64,000 bases of DNA from Rhabditoides inermis (taxonomy: Eukaryota > Nematoda > Chromadorea > Rhabditida > Rhabditidae), in the NCBI GenBank assembly GCA_963966185.1, contig CAWZYM010000346.1:288501-352500 (forward strand), given 5' to 3'. Made by a program: the position numbers and the translations under genes. Of this stretch, positions 13,490 through 22,839 are shown piece after piece (positions within the stretch are counted from its first letter, which is position 1; each line of letters opens with the position of its first letter). A model generated the notes under the pieces. That model saw only the letters and a program-made list of their open reading frames with translations, did no database searches and was not told the origin of the DNA.

Positions 13490-14840
13490 TTATTACTATG
13501 CTCATAGAAGGCGCTCCGGCACGCTTCGCGGTCGAAGCCGATCAGTAGATCAGTGATTATAATAATATGGTGATCACTGATACTGATATTCATTATATCC
13601 TACTCTCTGGACTTTTACTCTTTCGTATGCACATAGAGGGCGCTCCGGCACGCTTCGCGCGCCTCCGCGGTCAAAGTATATCAGTAGATCAGAAAAAACA
13701 AGAATATATTGATCACTGCGGCGCGGTCAAAGCCGATCAGTAGATCAGTAATTATAATAATATATTAATCACTGATAATGATATACAATCTCTTATACTC
13801 TCTGATGTTTTACTCTTTCGTATGCACAGAGAAGTCGCTCCGGCACGCTTCGCGCGCCTCCGCGGTCAAAGCCGATCAGTATATCAGTAATTATAATAAT
13901 ATATTAATCACTGATAATGATATACAATCTCTTCTACCTTCTGATCTTTTACTCTTTCGTATGCACTTAGAAGGCGCTCCGGCACGCTTCGCGCGCCTCC
14001 GCGGTCAAAGCCGATCAGTATATCAGTAATTATAATAATATATTAATCACTGATAATGATATACAATCTCTTCTACTCTCTGATGTTTTACTCTTTCGTA
14101 TGCACAGAGAAGTCGCTCCGGCACGCTTCGCGCGTCTCCGCGGTCAAAGCCGATCAGTAGATCAGTAATTATAATAATACATTGATCACTGATACTGATA
14201 TGCATTCTCTCCTACTCTCTGATATTTTACTCTTTCGTATGCACATAGAAGGCGCTCCGGCACGCTTCGCGCGCCTCCGCGGTCAAAGCCGATCAGTAGA
14301 TCAGTAATTATAATAATATATTAATCACTGATAATGATATACAATCTCTTCTACTCTCTGATGTTTTACTCTTTCGTATGCACAGAGAAGTCGCTCCGGC
14401 ACGCTTCGCGCGCCTCCGCGGTCAAAGCCGATCAGTATATCAGTAATTATAATAATATATTAATCACTGATAATGATATACAATCTCTTCTACTCTCTGA
14501 TGTTTTACTCTTTCGTATGCACAGAGAAGTCGCTCCGGCACGCTTCGCGCGCCTCCGCGGTCAAAGCCGATCAGTATATCAGTAATTATAATAATATATT
14601 AATCACTGATAATGATATACAATCTCTTCTACCTTCTGATCTTTTACTCTTTCGTATGCACTTAGAGGGCGCTCCGGCACGCTTCGCGCGACTCCGCGGT
14701 CAAAGCCGATCAGTAGATCAGTAATTATAATAATATATTGATCACTGATACTGATATGCATTATCTCTTACTCTCTGATCTTTCAATCTCTCGTGTGCAC
14801 ATAGAGGGCGCTCCGGCACACTCCGCGGTAAAAGCCTATG
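13490..14840 (+). repeat. 139-bp satellite, about 10 copies
   Basis: The word CGCTCCGGCACGCTTCGCGC recurs at 139-bp spacing (for example 13836 and 13975). The rest of each unit is AT-rich (GATCAGTAATTATAATAATA, CTTTCGTATGCAC). The GC-rich word resembles the hairpin ends of the flanking elements, so a terminal hairpin may have been captured into a satellite. Confidence 0.8.
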
Positions 14841-14924
14841 AGTAGCTGGTTGACAGTTTATATTATTTATTAGAGATCCAAGTATAATTTATAGTTATCA
14901 CTGATCTAATATTATAAAATATAA

Positions 14925-15045
14925 GAGAGAGATAGAGAGAGGAAGAGAGGAAGAGAGGGAGAGAGAGAGAGAGAGAGAGAGAGACGAAAAAGAGAGGGAT
15001 GAGAAAAGGAGAGGGATGAGAAAAGGAGGTTACATGTATTTCGCC
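14925..15045 (+). repeat. GA-rich microsatellite
   Basis: GAGAGA runs with AAAAGGAGAGGGATGAG repeats; simple sequence only. Confidence 0.8.
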
Positions 15046-15890
15046 TCGCCTCACTTCCCTGATTGAATATAGAATGACGTGAGTGCATATAGTAATATTT
15101 TATTGTATTTGCTCAAAAAATAAAATTAGCGCAGTTTTTTGAGTGTGGTGAGCTGTTTCGTAGTGCATGGTGATGTTCTCGCTCATTTGCACAATTGACT
15201 GTCTCTTTCTCTAACAGCAAACAGACTGGCAGCTGGCGCACTCTCACCTCGCCACACTCTCTCGTCGCGGGGCAATGAAACGACGTCGATTAGAGGAATT
15301 TAATTGATAGCGGGCGTCAGAGGTCACAAAATGATGCAAACTTTAATAGAAGTGTAGTGGCCACCTATATGCATGTTGTAGTAAAAGGAGACCTTAAACG
15401 GTTGCCTAGTTTTCTTGAACAGCCCGCGACAAATGTTTGGTCTCGCCTCGCCTCGATTAAATCACTTCGTGAGAGCTAACCAGAAAGAGTTATAAAAAGA
15501 TTACGGGCAGGTTTGTGGGTAAGGGAGTGTAGAGGAGTGACGTCGAAACCGTTTTTCGATAGCTGAAGTCTGCGATTCGCAGTAATCGTTCTTGTAAGGT
15601 ATACTCAAAGAGGCATAAATTGTGGCCCCGCCTTTCTTTTCCCTCTCATCATTGACACACTATTTCGTCGCTCAGTGTCTGACTCTTGCCTTTTTGCAGT
15701 CTATTTCGCCGGATTGTCTAACCGTCACGTTTTGCCTTATAAGTCCGCGGAGAGGAGAGTTATCGAAAACCTCTATTTTATACCGCATCTCCAGATCGAG
15801 GGCTTCAAGAAGATGTCAAATTTGTAGCAATCCATACGTCGGTGGGCCTTGTGGAGAGACGGACGGACGGACACCATAGGACATTTAGCC
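15046..15890 (+). other. Mostly unique sequence ending in an element 3' segment
   Basis: I see no convincing gene here. TTCGCCTCGCCTCACTTCCCT resembles, in short pieces, the TCACCTCACCTCACTTCC words at 1258 and 3552. The last 35 bp (GACGGACGGACGGACACC then ATAGG) are the CACCATAG tract of the repeat family, followed by GC-rich sequence. Confidence 0.4.
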
Positions 15891-16848
15891 AGAGCGGCGC
15901 AGCGGCGCTGCGACTCGCGCGCCTTCGGCGCGCTCGCCTTTCCGCTGTATGATCTCTAAGTATATACTCATAACATAACTTTAAACAACAACTTTGAACT
16001 CAGTACTCGATCTAGTCACGTTAGATACCTAATAAATGAGATTTGTACTTGTTTACTTGTTTTCATGTCAAATAAACAATGAAATAGAACTGAGTACTTT
16101 GTATACTACACGTTAAAGACTTTAAAAACACATTTCTGAGTTGTTTACAAAGTTGTTTACTTGTTTACTTCACTTGTAAACAAAAAATATGAACTCAGTA
16201 CTTGGTCTAGTACACGTTAGATATCTTTAAAATGAGATTTGTGGTTGTTTACGTTCTTGTTTACTTGTTTACTTTCCATGTAAACAACCAATTTGAATTC
16301 AATACATGGTCTAGTACACGTTAGATACCTCTAAAATGAAAAATTGTGTTGTTTACTTCTTTGTTTACTTGTTGACATGAGTTGTTTACTATCATAAATG
16401 TACTTGTGTACTTGTGTTATGGTATGAGTATGAAGTGTCTACCTCGAAAACTAACAAAGTTATTAAGGTTTCCGAGATTGTTTACATAATTTGTTTACTT
16501 GTTTACTTGTTTACATAATATGTTTACTAAATATTTTGTCTTAGTTAGGTAGTTGTATGGTGTGAATATGAACTCTCTACCTCAATTCGTTTTTGAGTTA
16601 TAATGAAAAGTCTGTTTTCGAGTCAAAGTCCAAAGTTCCTCTCGTGGAACCCATATAAGGACTCATGCAAATGAGATGTCAGGGTAACCATCGCGTCTCA
16701 GGTGACACCAAACCTTAACCGCAAAGTTGTATCCTGATTCGTTAAAAGAGTAATGAGTTATGACTCTGGACATACGGTCGCCATAGGAAATTTTAGGGGG
16801 GGAGAGTGGCGACTAGCCCGAGCGGCGCTGGCGCGCCGCTCGGGCTAG
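15891..16848 (+). mobile_element. Helitron-like element, type-2 start
   Basis: The start has the hairpin GCGCGCC-TTC-GGCGCGC (15917-15933) and CTCGCCTTTCCGCT. The interior is a single diverged copy of the 416-bp and 565-bp minisatellite sequence seen at 9-12 kb. The end has GCCATAGGAAATTTTAGGGG and the palindrome with CTAG at 16813-16816 and 16845-16848. Confidence 0.5.
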
Positions 16849-17760
16849 GGCCGCCTTCGGCGGCCTCAACACTCAAACATCAAAATCGAAATCATCACTC
16901 AAATCTAATTTTTTGACTAAAGTATGTCCACAAACCTCTAATGCAACTAAGAATTACATTACAATACTAAATACCAAAACTGAAGACAGTTTGACGTTGT
17001 TTACAATTTTGTTTACTTGTTTACACATTATGTAAACAACATTTTTGAACTCGCCTCCAAGTCTACTTCACGTTACACATCTTTAAAACACAGTTTCGGG
17101 TTGTTTACACGTTTGTTTACTTGTTTACAACGTTTGTAAACAACATTTTTGAACACACCAAGAATGTTACTAAACATTTGACATCTTTAAAACACTCTTT
17201 CAGGTTGTTTACAAAGTTGTTTACTTGTTTACATCACCTGTAAACATCATTTTTGAACTCGCCTCCAAGTCTACAACATCTTAGATACCTTCAAAACATA
17301 CTTTAAAATTGTTGACAAAATTGTTTACTTGTTGACAAACATGTAAACAACAACATCGCTGACTTGTCTCTAGGTCACATACCAAGTTTGGAGTCTTTGG
17401 CATCAAAACTGACCGAGATACGTCATTACCGTATTTGGAAATATGCAAATGAGGTCAAAAATCAAAACTTAAATACTCGACCCTACAGTACCTTAACCCC
17501 AAAAGGGCATCTCAGTAGCTCGAAAACGAAGCATAGTTTACATAAAAAGTGCTTAAAATTTCGTCTATGTCCATCAGAGTTTCGGTCAACCCATATAAGG
17601 AAACGTCGATTCACGACCCCAATTAAACGATTGCGTGCGGTGACCACCTCAGCTCTAAGTTCCATACCTCAACCCCCAACGATCACTACAACTTGAGATA
17701 TGACCGCGGACAAACAGACAGACAGACACCATAGCATAATTTATAGGGGGTGGGCGGGTG
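16849..17760 (+). mobile_element. Helitron-like element, 3'-truncated
   Basis: It begins with GGCCGCC-TTC-GGCGGCC (16849-16865) and is closely similar to 12162-13228 throughout, including CAGACAGACAGACACCATAG and GGGGGTGGGCGGGTGA. Homology stops at about 17760, exactly where the terminal palindrome would begin, so the hairpin is missing and unique sequence follows. Confidence 0.5.
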
Positions 17761-17953
17761 ATCTGCCGTCCAACCCATTGTTACTACTAGACTTTCCACA
17801 CTACCGCACTCTGACGTCCACGTTTTGTGACCGTTGTGCAAGAGTATGTAAAGGTATGTGGAGTGTAAAGCGACTCTACCCGTGCATAACTTGTGGTGTA
17901 ATGAATTTAATAAAAAAAAACGAAAGAGATAATGAGGTTGACTCCTTTTTCAG

Positions 17954-18422
17954 CTGTCCGTGTCAGTGGACGTTGCCTCGAAGACTTCCACTCACACTAC
18001 CAAGAGAGAATACTCGGTCAGAAACCAGCGCGATGCGGATCAAATGAGAGCGTTCGTCGGTGAGCAGCGCCGTTTTTTTAGCATCAGAAAGGGCGCGCCA
18101 GCGCCCTCACGTTGCCCGTTCGCACATGTCTCCATAGAGAACATGTCAGTCCTTTCGCTCAACTGAGACAGCCGTACAAACCAACTAGTTTTACTTGGAA
18201 GTATTTTTGAAAGATAATGTGGCTATTTCATCTTGTGGTTTTTCTTTTTTGTATTTGTACAACCACCTCATATTTTCGCGAACACAGACTGTTATTCGTA
18301 GTAATTAGTAAGTTTCAAGATCTTGAACTTTTTTGTTCGTTTCAGAGGCGGTGCGCGCCAAGAATGGCGTTGTCGTGGAGAAGCCGGCGACTATCGAGAA
18401 GAGAGCTTTGGATGTGGACTGA
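17954..18422 (+). CDS. Last two exons of an unrecognised gene
   Basis: Two exons can be read with matching phase. Exon 17954-18059 follows CTTTTTCAG and stops at a GTGAGC donor after 35 codons plus one base. Exon 18346-18422 follows GTTCGTTTCAG and runs 25 codons to TGA. The peptide is hydrophilic and charged (includes RDADQMRAFV, joined to EAVRAKNGVVVE and EKRALDVD at the C-terminus). I do not recognise the family; the helix-like end would suit the C-terminal helix of a PH-type domain, but that is a guess. A possible upstream exon with two CxxC pairs (17830-17900) joins in a different phase, so I left it out. The gene runs toward the minus-strand cluster and is cut on its 5' side by the repeat at 17760. 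Confidence 0.45.
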
Positions 18423-18699
18423 TCTACCTTCTTCTTCGAACGCTCGAATATTGAATGTATGCAGTTTTCTTACTATTGTTAGCTATTCACACTTACAATT
18501 GTTAGCTATTTGACATTTGATCGCACCCCTCTTCTCTTCCCTCCCCTCAATTAATGCTTTGTTCTACCTACTACCACAACCAGGTATTTATTACACAGTC
18601 ATTTTCTGTTTGTTACACACGAGAATAAAACGGCAATCAATTAATCGATAAAAATAAATCGTTGATGCGAAATCACGTATCAGTACAGATACAATGTCG
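18423..18699. other. Intergenic sequence between converging genes
   Basis: No gene is seen. On the minus strand the words AATAAATACCTGG and AATAAA near 18585-18660 could be polyadenylation signals for the secreted-protein gene at 19349-21102; the matching places in the amplified units also hold AATAAATACATAGG. Confidence 0.4.
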
Positions 18700-19348
18700 T
18701 CAATCTTTGTATGGTACGTTCATGTTGACTATCCATCCTCCCTTCGATATAGGAAGAGAGAGGGGGAAGAGAGAGAGAGAGAAAGGGGGGGGAGAGAGAG
18801 AGAGAGGGGGGGGAGAGAGAGAGAGGGTAGAAGAGAGAGAGGGAGAGAGAGAGAGAGAAGGAGAGAAAGAGAGTCAATCTTTGTATGGTACGTTCATGTT
18901 GACTATCCATCCTCCCTTCGATATAGGAAGAGAGAGGGGGAAGAGAGAGAGAGAGAGGGGGGGGGAGAGAGAGAGAGAGAAGGAGAGAAAGAGAGTCAAT
19001 CTTTGTATGGTACGTTCATGTTGACTGTCCATCCTCCCTTCGATATAGGAAGAGAGAGGGGGAAGAGAGAGAGAGAAAGGGGGGGGGGGGGGAGAGAGAG
19101 AGGGGGGGGGGGAGAGAGAGAGAGGGTAGAAGAGAGAGAGGGAGAGAGAGAGAGAGAAGGAGAGAAAGAGAGTCAATCTTTGTATGGTACGTTCATGTTG
19201 ACTGTCCATCCTCCCTTCGATATAGGAAGAGAGAGGGGGAAGAGAGAGAGAGAGAGGGGGGGGGGAGAGAGAGAGAGGGGGGGGGGGGAGAGAGAGAGGG
19301 TAGAAGAGAGAGAGGGAGAGAGAGAGAGAGAGAAGGAGAGAAAGAGAG
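18700..19348 (-). repeat. Four partial last-exon copies in GA repeat
   Basis: Four extra copies of the last ~50 bp of the secreted-protein gene (ending in NVPYKD and stop) begin at stop codons 18700, 18874, 18996 and 19173. They are separated by purine tracts (GA, GGGGGG) of 70-130 bp. The spacing 174, 122, 177 and 176 bp to the true last exon at 19349 shows a ~175-bp compound repeat of exon tail plus purine tract. These copies lack a splice acceptor, so they are probably 3'-UTR sequence. Confidence 0.8.
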
Positions 19349-21102
19349 TCAATCTTTGTATGGTACGTTCATGTTGACTGTCCATCCTCCCCTTCTTAGC
19401 ATGTCGCCTTCTTGACGCGGTGTCGCGTTGCAAGCAATGGGACAAGTACCTCTGAAATAGAAATCAATAAAAAACGGTACCCCTCTCCCTCTCCTTTTTT
19501 CAATTTGTTTCAGTCTGATTTCCCATGTTCTACAGTCTGGAACAACTAATTGAATGCATCGCAGGCCGCTCCGCGTAGCACGCGACACATGCCCTTTTGC
19601 GAATTTCCCAGCGAGCGTTGGAGCGCGATAAAGTGGCCGGTCGTGTTTCAACGCAATGCTAGGATCGGTGCGATGTTTCGACTCGCTCCTTTGTGGGGCG
19701 CGATGTGCAGCTATCGTAGAATAAACGCCAAATCCACTCACTGTTCATGTACGTTCGAATCGATTCGAACGTACATGCGATGATCAGGGAAATACGGATC
19801 GGGATATCCATAGTATATCCAGTGGGACACGTTGTATCTGAAACGTACGACTGCTCCGTCTCTCTCTCTCTCACTCTCTCTCTCTCTCTCCCCCTCTCTC
19901 AAACCACTGACGGGGTGCACTGGCCATTGATATAGTGGTGAGTGAACGCGTCGCATAACTCCTGTTCTACAACAAGACTACTTGTAAACACAAAACACAA
20001 GAGTAGAGAACTATGTGTGGCAGCAATCACCTGTGCAGTTGCGCGCGCACTCCTCGATGGTCGTGCCATACCAGTACCCATAGAGGGCCGACGAAGAGCG
20101 GGGCTGAACAGATCTCACATATCACAGCGTTCCGAGCTCGCAAAGAATGGAGACGGACAGTGACCGATTGCACTCTTTTTCACGTGTATGTGAATGTATT
20201 AGCCTACTCTTTTGTTAATCTGTAACTCTCTATGTTACTATTTGTGTATAATAGACACTCATTTCGAAACTGTCTGACAATCTCATCACTGATGATGACT
20301 CCGGATTGTCGGACGGTGTTCATGGTATGATGACAGGAGTCGAAACCATGTTCACCACTTCTATCTCTCTCTCTCTCTCCCTTTCCACATACTATATAAT
20401 TGGTTCACTGCCGATATCAAGAGTACAACAACGGAGATGAAACACAAAGGGTTTAGTCTGCGTGAAGTATCTGTCGGTGGTTCCTTCTTGTCGGGATCCG
20501 ACTTGTAGGAGGGGTGGTGTGCTTGGTTTAGGTTGACGTTGCGACAGCCATTGTACAGTGACCAACGACCGCCGAAAATGGAACGATCTCATTTCCCAGC
20601 GCTAACCAAACCATCTCTCGTGCGTGCAATATGTACATGAATAAGCGATTCTGGATAAACATTTGATTTGATTTTAATTGATTTGACGGATTTCCGGCCG
20701 GAGACAGCTGGTAGGCTATTATCGTATGGAATTGCGATAGCAATCTTCTATCTTCGGTACCAAAATGGTGTTTTTTCTCCATCGGGGCTGTGTGGTAAGT
20801 GTGTTTCCTCCGTGTCCCCTAGTGTTGGGTCGAATGAGAAATGTTCGATTAATGAGTACCGATGATTAACGAGTCGTCGATAAATCGTTATCGCAGTTCT
20901 GTTCGGAAATCCGATGGCCTTTCGGAACCAGAATGGTAGACATCGGAGCTAGGGACTCACATGTATATGTTGTGTTATTAACACATAGTGTGTATCAGTG
21001 GATGGAGAGACGAACTGACCCTAAATAGCGAGTAGCTCGAATGTTGAGATGAAGATTGCTATTCTCATTACTCACCAGAACGAGAAGTAGAAGCGCGAGC
21101 AT
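19349..21102 (-). CDS. Small secreted six-cysteine protein, copy A
   Basis: Five exons, reading down the minus strand: 21102-21076, 20103-20031, 19966-19912, 19837-19742, 19451-19349. All splice phases agree and the sum is 354 nt (117 residues). The first exon encodes a hydrophobic start (MLALLLLVL) and a likely signal cleavage after SSSA near residue 15. Mature part: GTTIEECARNCT, CDAFTHHYINGQC, a Tyr/Pro-rich stretch, GTCPIACNATP and a C-terminal GGWTVNMNVPYKD. Six cysteines lie at 28, 32, 38, 50, 87 and 91. The ECxxxC start slightly resembles PAN/apple domains, but the family is not recognised. The last-but-one exon contains a perfect 32-bp palindrome. Intron 1 is 972 bp and could hide another exon. 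It differs clearly from copies B-E yet keeps all cysteines, which suggests selection on protein. Confidence 0.65.
19746..19777. repeat. Perfect 32-bp palindrome inside a coding exon
   Basis: Two 16-bp arms (CATGTACGTTCGAATC and its exact reverse complement) meet with no spacer. It lies in exon 4 of copy A and encodes MYVRIDSNVH; the amplified copies have a shorter, non-palindromic segment here. The palindrome therefore arose by local inverted duplication and was kept in frame. Confidence 0.9.
20390..20605 (-). other. Open frame in intron 1 of copy A
   Basis: A minus-strand frame reads FGGRWSLYNGCRNV, then a Lys/Pro/Thr-rich stretch and a hydrophobic run CFISVVVLLISAV. It has no counterpart in the amplified units, which lack about 570 bp here. 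It could be an extra exon of copy A (phase not established), a piece of another gene, or chance. I do not recognise it. Confidence 0.2.
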
Positions 21103-21299
21103 TGGTGATAACGCGGAAGAACGAAAAAAATCCCACGCGACTGCACTAAAAATCTTTGTTGTATAGTGCCGTAGTTAGCGACTAGATATGTACTGACAAA
21201 AAATGTAGTTTTTCGAGAGAAAAAAAAGTAGTACAATGTACGCAGTGAAGACACGAATAAATAAGACAATTTGTGACCATTGGCACAGTCACATTGAGG

Positions 21300-21468
21300 A
21301 ACTATGAAGAGCGAGAGAGTGCGAAGGAAAGAGAGGGAAAGTGGAGAGAGAAAGAGGGGGGGGAGTGAGAGAGAGAGAGAGAGAGAGAGATAGAAGAGAG
21401 AGAGAAAGAGAGAGAGAGAGAGGAGGTTGAGAGAGAGATAGAAGAGAGAGAGGGAGAGAGATAGATAG

Positions 21469-21506
<38 letters not shown>

Positions 21507-21562
21507 TAGAAGAGAGAGAGAGAGATAGATAGAAGAGAGAGAGAGAGATAGAAGAGAGGGGG

Positions 21563-21598
<36 letters not shown>

Positions 21599-21702
21599 TA
21601 GAAGAGAGAGAGAAAGAGAGAGAGAGAGAGATAGATAGAAGAGAGAGAGAGAGAGAGATAGATAGAAGAGAGAGAGAGAGAGATAGAAGAGAGGGGGGGG
21701 GG

Positions 21703-21745
<43 letters not shown>
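21300..21745 (+). repeat. GA/GATA purine microsatellite
   Basis: About 445 bp of GAGAGA, GAGATAGA and GAAGAGAGAG lie upstream of the start of copy A. Long serine/leucine frames on the opposite strand are artefacts of the repeat. A much shorter GA tract sits at the same place in each amplified unit (for example 24956-24998). Confidence 0.9.
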
Positions 21746-21746
<1 letters not shown>

Positions 21747-21819
21747 ATTCGCAAATGTAATAGGAATAACTTTCACATGTGGGCGCAATCGGTTGATACG
21801 TAGTGATTGTAAGTGATGA

Positions 21820-22208
21820 AAGACAGAAGTACCATAATTGCGAAAACTGTTTATTTTTCGTTGATATGAAAACTGTCACGTTCCGCGCCCAAATAAGAGC
21901 AACGAGATACCGCTTGACTGAGCTGAAAAATAAGGAAGTACAGAGAGCTGTTATAAGACAACTACTAAAAAGCTTTTTTTTGCACGAAATCTTGAAAGCT
22001 TTTAGAAAGCGCGATATTTCAAACTAGAAGGCTGCGATGACAACGCAACCAAGCGACGAGAAGCAAAAAAGTGCAGGGAAACAAATCGTCCAGTTGTGTA
22101 CTTCCACATCCAAAAGCACAAAACGGCGAGTGTCCGAATTAGGCTGGCAGGAGGCGCGCGCTTACCCGAAATTGTCAGTTGCCAACATAATGCAACTTGC
22201 ATCTTTAA
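21820..22208 (-). promoter_or_regulatory. Conserved upstream region of the secreted-protein genes
   Basis: The stretch with AGATACCGCTTGACTGA, AAAAAGCTTTTTTTTGCACG and CAACCAAGCGACGAGAAGC also stands upstream of every unit (for example 25127-25290) and, diverged, upstream of the orphan first exon at 54700-54900. Its conservation in several paralogous contexts suggests promoter function, but common descent of the repeats would give the same pattern. No core promoter element was identified with confidence. Confidence 0.35.
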
Positions 22209-22553
22209 AGGCACAGGGGCGTTTAACGTTACCAAGGTTCATCGAAATTCACTTTTGAGAACTTGGCAAAACTTATTGCACATAGCGGAATCGAACCGGC
22301 ATAGCATGGTCCGTGAACAGTGAGCGTTACCACAACACTACAACGACATGTCCTGTCGAGCGCACAGAGCTCAACTTTTCGATTAGCAATTTGGCGCGAA
22401 GTTTGAATTCGCCTTACCAAGCTTCGCACGTGCATATTCTGGCAAGCGTGTAGATATCGAGGAAACGCCGTTCTTTCGCGTTTTCTTTGTTTGTTTCGTG
22501 TTTCCATGGATTAAGCAATGAATCAAAGTCAAAAACTAAGCACCACTGTGCCT
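22209..22553. mobile_element. MITE with AGGCACAG ends and TTAA target
   Basis: Inverted ends AGGCACAG (22209-22216) and CTGTGCCT (22546-22553) are flanked on both sides by TTAA. The corresponding stretch in the amplified units is continuous without it (GCATCTGTAACACTTCC), so it is an insertion. A TTAA target is typical of piggyBac-like elements; there is no transposase. A tRNA-like sequence lies inside on the minus strand. Confidence 0.6.
22282..22348 (-). ncRNA. tRNA-like (SINE-type) sequence
   Basis: Minus strand shows a perfect B-box GGTTCGATTCC (22289-22299) and an A-box-like TAGTGTTGTGG (22330-22340) at tRNA spacing. The acceptor stem pairs poorly, so this is not a functional tRNA; it is more likely a tRNA-derived SINE head or tRNA pseudogene. 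A related one is at 57146-57217, and both are followed within 75 bp by CTGTGCCTTTAA. Confidence 0.45.
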
Positions 22554-22839
22554 TTAATACTTTCTTACGCGAATATTCACGATCCGTTGTTGCAATGAAT
22601 TTTTTACTTGCCTTGGTCCTTAGTAGAGACATGTTATGGCAAAATAACGTAAACAAGTGCGTTCGAGTGAGATTTGAAGAATAATTTACAGAGGCGGTCT
22701 CACACAGTTGTTGATTTTTTTGTAAATCTGATATACCAGGTTTCGATGGTTGCTTTCTCCTACCAATGTATTTATTAGGCATTTGTTGCTTGTTTGCTAC
22801 ACATGCAAATAAATATATGTGTTAATACACGTGGTGTAG
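22554..22839. other. Region downstream of copy B
   Basis: It matches diverged sequence at 25440-25720 (TTTGGTCCTTAGT, TTTATTAG, TTGTTGCTTGTTTGCTA). It is 3' flank of the minus-strand gene at 22840; AATAAATAC-type polyadenylation words are on the minus strand near 22768. No other gene is seen. Confidence 0.4.

Noticed and set aside
17830..17900. Zinc-finger-like exon (CDRCARVC, CITC)
   Set aside because: Its only good donor gives a phase that disagrees with the following exons' best frame.
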